A DNA stretch of 20,464 nucleotides from contig QNAG01000015.1 in NCBI GenBank assembly GCA_003641415.1, positions 1-20,464 on the forward strand, read 5' to 3'. Within the stretch, counting starts at the first letter, position 1. Every line of letters begins with the position of its first letter. A program made the position numbers and the translations under genes. Source of the DNA: Candidatus Zixiibacteriota bacterium. GTDB lineage: Bacteria > Zixibacteria > MSB-5A5 > GN15 > FEB-12. The notes under the pieces are model-generated. The model was not told where the DNA came from. It made no database searches and saw nothing but the letters and a program-made list of their open reading frames with translations. Shown piece by piece: positions 14,861 to 20,464 of this stretch.

Positions 14861-16207
14861 ATGCGAACCAGAATGACTACTATAGCGATCGTCTGGTTGC
14901 TGATCTCTATCTTCGTTATCACAACCTATGCAGCCAGAAACGATCAATATGATGCCGATTCGGTGGATACCGTAAATGATGAATCGACAAGCGCTACATA
15001 CGAAGCGTTAGTTTACACCTTAACCATCGATGGTGCTATCGGTACTGTAACCAACGACCGGATTGAACTGGCTATCGAGGAAGCTGAAGACAACGACGCC
15101 GAGTTATTGGTGGTTTTTCTGGATACCCCGGGAGGATTTACCAAACCAACCTGGTCGATCTGTAAGAGTATCCTCAACGCCCATGTGCCGGTATGTATGT
15201 ACATTGCACCCCCTGGAGCACGAGCCGGTTCGGCTGGAGTGTACATGACCTATGCCTCGCACTTTGCCGCTATGGCGCCTTCGACAAATATTGGCGCGGC
15301 GCATCCGGTCTCAGGTGGGGGGCAGGAAGTTGATTCCTTGATGAACGAGAAGATCACCAACGATGCTGTAGCGCAAATCAAGGCTGCCGCTGATGAACAT
15401 GGCCGCAACGCTGAGTGGGCAGAGAATGCAGTGCGTGAATCCGTATCCATCACCGATCGGGAGGCTCTCGAGTTGAATGTTATTGACTTCCGAGCAGAGA
15501 ACCTCGACGATCTGCTCGAACAGATTAATGGGCACACAGTCAAACTCCCGAGAGAAACGCGGACTATGGATCTTTCCAATCCCAAGGTCATATCGCTGAG
15601 TATTTCATTTGTACACAAGATTCTCGATATCATTACACAACCTGATATAGCTTTCATTTTGTTTTCGATTGGCAGTTTGGGAATTATGTTGGAGTTGTAT
15701 AACCCGGGCTCAATTCTCCCCGGCGTGGCCGGTGCTATCTGCCTTATATTGTCATTCTATGCCTTTCAGGCCTTACCTATCAACTATGCCGGGCTGGCTC
15801 TGATTATACTATCAATTATACTATTCATAGCAGAGATTAAGATTGTTAGTCACGGCATTCTCACAATTGGGGGCGTGATTTCTTTGTTCTTTGGAGGGCT
15901 TATGCTGATAGATACCGTTGATCCCAGCCTGCAGATATCTCGTTCGATTCTAACCACTATAGTTCTCCTTGTTGGAGTTGTGGCTGCTATCGCTTCCTAT
16001 TTGGTGATTAGGGCTGCACGGAGGCAACCATCAACCGGTGAGGAAGGCATGGTCGGTAAAACCGCCGAGGTGCGAACCAACGGGATGGTGTATATCAATG
16101 GCGCTTTGTGGAAAGCGGAATCGCTTGATATTCTGTCCGAGGGTGACCGGGTTGAGATCGTAAGCATGGATAAGCTGACGTTGAAAGTTAAAAAAATAGA
16201 CAAATAA
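14861..16207 (+). CDS. Long-form NfeD membrane serine protease (ClpP-like)
   Basis: A 448-residue protein. Residues 8-25 are an export signal or membrane anchor. Residues 50-235 are a ClpP-class protease domain with L-D-T-P-G-G (88-92), the oxyanion/nucleophile segment PPGARAGSAGVYM (S124) and a likely base lysine, K164, in NEKITND, matching the Ser-Lys dyad spacing of archaeal PH1510. Residues 245-375 are four to five membrane helices (LGIMLELYNPGSILPGVAGA and following). Residues 385-448 are the soluble OB-fold NfeD domain (GMVGKTAEVRTNGMVYINGALWKAE). Long NfeD proteins cleave the hydrophobic C-terminus of their partner stomatin; the slipin gene follows after 23 bp, so the pair is a typical stomatin operon. 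The likely role is quality control of membrane proteins. No signs of truncation. Confidence 0.92.
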   Translation: MRTRMTTIAIVWLLISIFVITTYAARNDQYDADSVDTVNDESTSATYEALVYTLTIDGAIGTVTNDRIELAIEEAEDNDAELLVVFLDTPGGFTKPTWSICKSILNAHVPVCMYIAPPGARAGSAGVYMTYASHFAAMAPSTNIGAAHPVSGGGQEVDSLMNEKITNDAVAQIKAAADEHGRNAEWAENAVRESVSITDREALELNVIDFRAENLDDLLEQINGHTVKLPRETRTMDLSNPKVISLSISFVHKILDIITQPDIAFILFSIGSLGIMLELYNPGSILPGVAGAICLILSFYAFQALPINYAGLALIILSIILFIAEIKIVSHGILTIGGVISLFFGGLMLIDTVDPSLQISRSILTTIVLLVGVVAAIASYLVIRAARRQPSTGEEGMVGKTAEVRTNGMVYINGALWKAESLDILSEGDRVEIVSMDKLTLKVKKIDK

Positions 16208-16230
16208 ACCAAAAATAGAGAGGGAAAGAT

Positions 16231-16998
16231 ATGCAACTGGCACCGATATTCCTGCTGGTATTCTTCGGATTGATACTCTTGTTCAACATGATCAAGATTC
16301 TCAAGGAGTATGAACGAGGAGTTATTTTTCGACTTGGTCGGCTCATCGGAACAAAAGGACCGGGGATGATTATTCTCATTCCTATCATTGATAAGATGGT
16401 CAGGGTGGATCTGCGGGTTGTTACTTACGATGTTCCCCCGCAGGATGTAATCACTAAAGACAACGTTTCGGTTAAAGTTAATGCAGTATTGTATTTCCAG
16501 GTGGTTGATTCCAATAAGGCCATTGTTCAGGTAGCCAATTTCTTTGAGGCTACTTCTCAAATTGCGCAGACCACCCTGCGATCAGTTCTGGGACAGGTGG
16601 AACTTGATGACTTGCTGACCAACCGGGAGAAAATCAATGCTGAACTGCAGCGTATTATTGATGATCAGACGGAACCATGGGGTATTAAGGTGAGTGTGGT
16701 CGAGGTCAAGAATGTCGACCTGCCGCTGGAGATGCAACGCGCCATAGCCAAGCAGGCTGAGGCGGAACGTGAACGCCGCGCCAAGGTTATCCACGCTGAG
16801 GGTGAATTTCAGGCATCGACTAAACTGGCTGAAGCGGCGAAAGTTATTGCTACTGCGCCTAATACGATGCAGCTTCGTTTTCTGCAAACTCTGACAGAGG
16901 TTGCAGCGGAGAAGAATTCTACACTGATCTTCCCTATTCCTGTCGAACTGTTGGAGGCAGTGAAGATCTACACAGACAAGAATAAGGTGAGCGAGTAA
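16231..16998 (+). CDS. Slipin / stomatin-like SPFH-domain protein
   Basis: A 255-residue protein with an N-terminal hydrophobic anchor (4-22), then the SPFH/band-7 domain starting at EYERGVIFRLGRLIGTKGPG, with VTYDVPPQDVITKDNVSV and the conserved TLRSVLGQVELDDLLTNREKIN. Residues 170-215 are the charged coiled coil (AIAKQAEAERERRAKVIHAEGEFQAS), and the chain ends at a short hydrophobic segment (NSTLIFPIPVELLEAV). Such proteins form large ring oligomers on the membrane. The last hydrophobic part is the region cut by the partner NfeD protease in the archaeal example. The ATG follows an AGGGA element at about 8 nt, and the gene is second in the operon with NfeD. The family call is secure. Confidence 0.93.
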   Translation: MQLAPIFLLVFFGLILLFNMIKILKEYERGVIFRLGRLIGTKGPGMIILIPIIDKMVRVDLRVVTYDVPPQDVITKDNVSVKVNAVLYFQVVDSNKAIVQVANFFEATSQIAQTTLRSVLGQVELDDLLTNREKINAELQRIIDDQTEPWGIKVSVVEVKNVDLPLEMQRAIAKQAEAERERRAKVIHAEGEFQASTKLAEAAKVIATAPNTMQLRFLQTLTEVAAEKNSTLIFPIPVELLEAVKIYTDKNKVSE

Positions 16999-17022
16999 GA
17001 GGCAAGTCTAACGCAAACTATG

Positions 17023-17052
17023 TGCTCGGCAGACGCCCTCGTCTGCCGAGCA
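17023..17052. terminator. Strong hairpin after the NfeD-slipin operon
   Basis: TGCTCGGCAGACG (17023-17035) and CGTCTGCCGAGCA (17040-17052) form a perfect 13-bp stem with a CCCT loop, 25 bp past the slipin stop. Neither strand has a T run next to it, so it may be a transcript-end stabiliser or a REP-like repeat rather than a classical terminator. The remaining 180 bp to the glutamine synthetase stop hold nothing I recognise. Confidence 0.6.
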
Positions 17053-17234
17053 AAACCATCTACATTGGGCAAACGAGAATTTGTACCCAATACAGGGATT
17101 CTGCCAGAACCGCTCCCTTTTCTCTCACCCCCGCCTCGTGTAAGCCACCGCGCAACCGATTTGTTGACACGAATCCCTTTACCTGTCCTTAAATAATTAG
17201 AAGTGATACATCTATTATATATAGGTGGTTCCCC

Positions 17235-18560
17235 CTATAGCATTGGCAGGTATTTGTCCTGTTCGTACTGGCTGACATGATCACGGTATTGGTCCCACTC
17301 GATTTTCTTGTTCGCTATCAGTTTCTTGTGAACATGTTCGCCAAGTGTTTCTTTCATTAGCTCGGATTTCTCAAATAAACGAATCGCGTTCTCAAGTGAA
17401 TTGGGGAGGGTTTCTATATTAAGTTCCTCCTTGTCAGCCGGGGACATTTCGAAGATGTTATCCTCAATCGGGTTTGGTAGCTTGTATTTTTCTTCGATAC
17501 CTTGCAGTCCGGCTGCCAGCATAACTGAAAATACCAAGTATGGATTCGCTGCCGGATCAGGGGAACGCAATTCTATGCGCGTAGCTCTTTCCTTACCAAC
17601 ACGATATAGCGGTACGCGCACCATGCTCGAGCGATTGCGTCGCCCCCAACTGATATAAACCGGCGCTTCGTATCCCGGAACTAGGCGCTTATATGAATTG
17701 ACCCACTGATTTGTTACAAGGGTGAACTCACAAACATGTTTCAGTAAACCTGCTGTGAACTGGCGAGCCATTTTTGACAGGTTGTATTCGTCGTCGCCGT
17801 CGAAGAATAGATTCTTGTTGCCATTGAATAAAGACATGTGGCAGTGCATCCCGGAGCCGTTTTGATTAAAAACCGGTTTGGGCATGAAGGTAGCATAGAG
17901 TCCCTTCTGCATAGCTACCTGCTTAACAATAAACCTATACACTTGAGCGAAATCGGCCATTACCAACGCTTCCTGATATTTCAGGTCGATCTCGTGCTGC
18001 GATGGGGCTACTTCATGATGTGAACACTCCACCGCAATGTCGATCGCTTCAAGAGCGTTGACCGTTGCCTTGCGCACCTGTGAGCCGATATCGACCGTGC
18101 CAAAATCAAAGTATCCATCCCGGTCGAGAGCTTCCGTTCCCTGATTGCTCTGAAAGTAGAAGTACTCTATCTCCGGACCGACATTGAGTGTCCAGCCCTT
18201 CTCCTGCACTTTCTGCAGGTTACGCTTGAGCACCCAGCGAGGGTCTCCATCATATGGTGTCCCGTCCGGGTTGGTGATGTCACAAAACATCATAGCCACT
18301 TTTTCTCCGGATATCTCCCAGGGGATAATACGGAAAGTGAGCGGATCAGGAACAGCCATCAAATCAGACTCTTCAATGCGAGCAAAACCAGCCACCGAGG
18401 ATCCGTCGAATCCCTGTCCCTCGTCAAGAACCTGTTCGATCTCTGTACGCGTAATCGACATCCCTTTTATCTTCCCGAGAATATCAGTAAAACACAGGCG
18501 GATATAGCGCACACCAGCTTCATGGATCAATCGCAGGACATCTTCTCTGGTTCTTGTCAT
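17235..18560 (-). CDS. glnA: Glutamine synthetase, type I-alpha
   Basis: A 441-residue cytosolic enzyme making glutamine from glutamate, ammonia and ATP. All GSI landmarks are present: DGSSVAGFARIEESD (52-66), the metal-binding GPEIEYF (128-134; E130, E132), HHEVAPSQHEID (181-192), GSGMHCHMSLF (235-245), the glutamate flap NSYKRLVPGYEAPVYISW (288-305) and RIELRSPDPAANPY (328-341). It is short (441) and has F instead of the adenylylated Tyr in N-I-F-E-M (368-372), so it belongs to the I-alpha form. R61 corresponds to the Arg62 used for feedback inhibition in Bacillus. Regulation by covalent adenylylation is therefore not expected. The ATG (18558-18560) has GGGAG 9 nt upstream. No GlnR or PII gene is nearby. 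Confidence 0.97.
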   Translation of the reverse strand: MTRTREDVLRLIHEAGVRYIRLCFTDILGKIKGMSITRTEIEQVLDEGQGFDGSSVAGFARIEESDLMAVPDPLTFRIIPWEISGEKVAMMFCDITNPDGTPYDGDPRWVLKRNLQKVQEKGWTLNVGPEIEYFYFQSNQGTEALDRDGYFDFGTVDIGSQVRKATVNALEAIDIAVECSHHEVAPSQHEIDLKYQEALVMADFAQVYRFIVKQVAMQKGLYATFMPKPVFNQNGSGMHCHMSLFNGNKNLFFDGDDEYNLSKMARQFTAGLLKHVCEFTLVTNQWVNSYKRLVPGYEAPVYISWGRRNRSSMVRVPLYRVGKERATRIELRSPDPAANPYLVFSVMLAAGLQGIEEKYKLPNPIEDNIFEMSPADKEELNIETLPNSLENAIRLFEKSELMKETLGEHVHKKLIANKKIEWDQYRDHVSQYEQDKYLPML

Positions 18561-18641
18561 GGTTTCGACTCCCGGTAAACAGTGGTTCGGGGCACAGTTT
18601 CATCTCCAAAAAAACTATGATTGTAGACCTGTTTGCTCAAT

Positions 18642-18677
18642 GCAACAAAAACAGTTGAAGACTGTTTTCTTCGTTGC
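18642..18677 (-). terminator. Possible AT-rich terminator after the dCMP deaminase
   Basis: AAAACAGT (18648-18655) pairs perfectly with ACTGTTTT (18661-18668) around TGAAG, and outer arms GCAAC/GTTGC extend the stem past a small bulge. On the minus strand the inner stem ends in TTTTTG, 37-50 nt after the deaminase stop. The low GC of the inner stem makes this a moderate call. Confidence 0.45.
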
Positions 18678-18704
18678 GAGATCAGAGAAGTTGACTGAAG
18701 TGAT

Positions 18705-19196
18705 TTATTCTAATTTCAGTATAATATCTGTGTGGGTAGGAATGAGCTGTCGGTAGGTTACACCGGCCATGTCAAAGATTCGACGCGCAGCTATGAAAAC
18801 CTGATCATCGTGATACTTGTCTGACAAAAATACTATCTCCTTTATGCCTACCTGTACAATGAGTTTGGCGCACTCGTTGCATGGGAAAAGAGAGACATAC
18901 ATGCTGGCGCCGTCAAGATCGGGTTTATTGGATGCGTTGGTAATCGCGTTCATTTCAGCGTGACAAACATACGGATATTTAGTGTCCAGAAAATCTCCCT
19001 TTCGCCCCCAGGGGAGTTCATCATCGGAGCAACCAATAGGAAAGCCATTATAGCCTATACCGATAATCCGCTTGTTTGCATTGACAATGCAAGCTCCGAC
19101 CTGGGTATTAGGGTCTTTAGACCGTTTGGCCGATAGCTGGGCAATAGCCATAAAATACTCTTCCCAGCTAATGTAGTCAGTGCGTTTGTTTTCCAT
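18705..19196 (-). CDS. Deoxycytidylate (dCMP) deaminase
   Basis: A 163-residue cytosolic zinc enzyme of the cytidine/deoxycytidylate deaminase family, converting dCMP to dUMP on the route to dTMP. The N-terminal pattern S-W-E-E-Y-F-M-A-I-A and K-D-P-N-T-Q-V-G-A-C-I-V (28-38) is typical of the dCMP/ComEB branch. Zinc ligands are H79 in C-H-A-E-M-N-A, with catalytic E81, and C106 and C109 in F-P-C-N-E-C-A-K. The insertion D-E-L-P-W-G-R (59-65) before the active site is also characteristic. The length is normal. The start has no Shine-Dalgarno; a TATAAT box ends 8 nt before the ATG, so a leaderless message is likely. It is followed by the glutamine synthetase gene in the same direction, 144 bp away, probably as a separate unit because of the intervening hairpin. 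Confidence 0.93.
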   Translation of the reverse strand: MENKRTDYISWEEYFMAIAQLSAKRSKDPNTQVGACIVNANKRIIGIGYNGFPIGCSDDELPWGRKGDFLDTKYPYVCHAEMNAITNASNKPDLDGASMYVSLFPCNECAKLIVQVGIKEIVFLSDKYHDDQVFIAARRIFDMAGVTYRQLIPTHTDIILKLE

Positions 19197-19204
19197 AACG
19201 GGTA

Positions 19205-19233
19205 ATTATAGTTATTCTCATGGTAGGTGGAAA
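19205..19233 (-). promoter_or_regulatory. Predicted promoter of the dCMP deaminase gene (leaderless)
   Basis: On the minus strand TTTCCA (19228-19233, four of six), a 17-nt spacer and a consensus TATAAT (19205-19210). Eight bases then lead directly to the ATG (19194-19196), leaving no room for a Shine-Dalgarno. Confidence 0.5.
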
Positions 19234-19302
19234 GAGATTTCTCCAGGACCTGATATGAATTGTTACTGCACGATGTGTCTTTGTGGTGATTTGTTAATCC
19301 GC

Positions 19303-19331
19303 TTTACACTCGACATAAGCTGTTATATATT
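19303..19331 (+). promoter_or_regulatory. Plus-strand promoter-like site upstream of the dipeptidase
   Basis: TTTACA (19303-19308, five of six), a 17-nt spacer and TATATT (19326-19331, five of six). It points towards the M20 gene 427 bp downstream, but the repeat cluster lies between, so its product could be an untranslated RNA or a long leader. Confidence 0.35.
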
Positions 19332-19407
19332 CTACAGCAGAAATGAAATCGCGATGATGTCGCTGTTGTTTCGCCCGTTGGGGATAAACGTGGCTGAGTT
19401 TGTCATA

Positions 19408-19456
19408 GTGAGCGGAGTCGAACCATGACAGTACACTCGACTTCGACTCCGCTCAC
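19408..19456. repeat. Perfect 15-bp inverted repeat
   Basis: GTGAGCGGAGTCGAA (19408-19422) and TTCGACTCCGCTCAC (19442-19456) are exact reverse complements separated by 19 nt. The left arm plus the preceding GTCAT matches the start of the 19572 element at 17 of 20 positions, so the structure looks like two copies of a short repeat in opposite orientation. Confidence 0.8.
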
Positions 19457-19541
19457 AGGCGCCGTCTGGCTCCCTGACGATACAAAGGCGTGAGTGGTCC
19501 ATCGCTTGGAGGTTGTCCCAAAAGACGCTGTCCACGTGCCG

Positions 19542-19591
19542 CGTAGGCTGGGGGCTTGTCTCCCAGCATTCGTCATTCTGAGCGGAGTTGA
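19542..19591. repeat. Dispersed intergenic repeat, copy 2, with GAGCGGAGTTGA tail
   Basis: Positions 19542-19578 match 10506-10542 at 35 of 37 sites. The following GTCATTCTGAGCGGAGTTGA (19572-19591) resembles 19402-19421. The GC-rich hairpin GCTGGGGG...CTCCCAGC is kept in both copies. Both copies lie in gaps between genes. Confidence 0.8.
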
Positions 19592-19757
19592 GGAACGGCG
19601 GACACAAGGCCCGCCGCTACGCGAAGTTATTGGAAAACAATCTTGTCCCTCCACGGTGATGAGCGATGAGATTCCACTTCTGGAACAGCCTCCGTGCGGT
19701 AGGTTCTTCTGGACAAAGACGAAACAGCGACATTGCTAATGACTCAAGGAGGACTTG

Positions 19758-20464
19758 ATGACACCGTTTGCTTACCTGAAGAAGACCGAAAAAAAGCGCA
19801 TGGAAGACCTGTTTGCTTTTCTCAAATTTCCGTCCATCTCTGCCAAATCAGAAAACAAGAAGGATGTCACTGCCTGTGCTCGATGGCTTAATGGTCATTT
19901 CAAGAGCATTGGCTTCAAATCCCGGGTAGTTGGCACCAAGGGAAACCCCATCGTCTATGCTGAGTATCTGGTTGATAAGAAGCTCCCGACGGTGCTCTAC
20001 TACGGCCACTACGATGTCCAACCGCCGGAACCGCTTGAACTATGGAAATCTCCACCATTCAAGCCGGAGATCAGGGCCGGGTACATTTATGCTCGCGGCG
20101 CTACCGACGACAAGGGTCAGACGTTTGCCCAGATAAAAGGCTTGGAAGCAGTAATCAAAGCAACCGGAACATTGCCAATCAATGTTAAATTTGTCGTGGA
20201 GGGAGAAGAGGAGACGCATTCGGTCAATCTTCCGAAATTCATTCGCCAGAATAAGAAGCTGCTCAAGAGTGATATCGTGGTCGTCTCCGACACCGCCCAG
20301 TTCAACAAGCAGCTACCGGCCGTAACCTATGGTCTGCGCGGGATCGCCAGTGTCGAACTGTTTGTCTATGGTCCCAACCGTGATGTCCACTCCGGGTCGT
20401 TCGGCGGCGCTATTGCTAATCCGGTAAATATTCTTTGTTCAATGGTTGGGCAACTGCATGACAA
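19758..20464 (+). CDS. M20-family dipeptidase / carnosinase-like metallopeptidase, N-terminal part
   Basis: An open frame of 235 codons from ATG 19758-19760, preceded by AAGGAGG at about 5 nt, stays open to the window end; only the N-terminal half is present. It begins MTPFAYLKKTEKKRMEDL and has the di-zinc peptidase landmarks: H84-Y-D86 in L-Y-Y-G-H-Y-D-V-Q-P-P, D117 in Y-A-R-G-A-T-D-D-K-G-Q, the catalytic E150-E151 in V-E-G-E-E-E-T, D178 in V-S-D-T-A, and H211 in D-V-H-S-G-S-F-G-G at the start of the dimerisation lid. This is the CNDP/dapE-like M20 group, cytosolic enzymes that cleave dipeptides or N-acyl amino acids. No signal peptide is seen. The preceding 560 bp are repeats, so it is first in its unit. 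Substrate not determinable. Confidence 0.93.
   Translation, partial: MTPFAYLKKTEKKRMEDLFAFLKFPSISAKSENKKDVTACARWLNGHFKSIGFKSRVVGTKGNPIVYAEYLVDKKLPTVLYYGHYDVQPPEPLELWKSPPFKPEIRAGYIYARGATDDKGQTFAQIKGLEAVIKATGTLPINVKFVVEGEEETHSVNLPKFIRQNKKLLKSDIVVVSDTAQFNKQLPAVTYGLRGIASVELFVYGPNRDVHSGSFGGAIANPVNILCSMVGQLHD

Larger units (their letters stand above)
19197..19757. other. Intergenic region built largely of repeats, 561 bp
   Basis: No gene is supported; the frames here (19180-19428, 19332-19607, 19403-19654, 19494-19739) read through repeat DNA. It holds the dCMP deaminase promoter, a plus-strand promoter-like site (19303-19331), a 15-bp perfect inverted repeat (19408-19456), and copy 2 of the dispersed repeat followed by a GTCATTCTGAGCGGAGTTGA tail (19542-19591). 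Confidence 0.6.

Noticed and set aside
19180..19428. 82-codon plus-strand frame with Cys-rich start (M-N-C-Y-C-T-M-C)
   Set aside because: Starts inside the deaminase promoter region and ends in the inverted repeat; the tail V-S-G-V-E-P is encoded by the repeat itself.

Overview
The window suggests a Gram-negative-type, uncultured bacterium of the candidate-phylum kind. The dockerin repeats ending in 'DLTYLVAYLFTGG', carried on secreted proteins, look most like those of candidate division Zixibacteria and relatives. That placement is inferred from protein style, not from a marker gene. Base composition is moderate to AT-leaning. I see no rRNA, tRNA, CRISPR array, insertion sequence or phage module.

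Layout. (a) 1-5486, minus strand: a surface-glycosylation block. It holds a large DUF2723/GT117-type membrane glycosyltransferase with a repeat-containing C-terminus, a GT4 glycosyltransferase and a flippase-like LPG-synthase-TM protein, each pair overlapping by 4 bp. An unlisted partial CDS (1-140) follows in the same direction and runs off the window. (b) 5626-6559, minus: a small cupin, and a very basic 142-residue protein combining a Myb/SANT- or GcrA-like helix-turn-helix with a histone-like Arg/Thr/Lys tail; the latter is followed by a clear intrinsic terminator. (c) 7149-8243, plus: an AI-2E-family permease. (d) 8295-13243, minus: two secreted dockerin proteins. One is a peptidyl-arginine deiminase that keeps the catalytic set, and apparently the C-terminal-arginine recognition pair, of the Porphyromonas enzyme. 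The other is a seven-copy SBBP-repeat protein with thrombospondin type-3 calcium loops. (e) 13466-14165, minus: a small XRE regulator and four-helix membrane protein pair. (f) 14422-16998: an uncharacterised single-pass membrane protein, divergent from an NfeD-slipin membrane-protease pair. (g) 17235-19196, minus: type I-alpha glutamine synthetase and a dCMP deaminase. (h) 19758-end, plus: the N-terminal part of an M20 dipeptidase.

Two sequence-level patterns cross these blocks. At least four genes lacking a Shine-Dalgarno have a -10-like box only 6-8 nt before the ATG, suggesting leaderless mRNAs, mixed with genes that have strong Shine-Dalgarnos. The same spaced palindrome TTGTA-N4-TACAA sits over the predicted -35 of both the XRE regulator and the deiminase gene. 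The intergenic regions near 10.2-10.6 kb and 19.4-19.6 kb share a dispersed repeat, which explains the spurious ORFs there.
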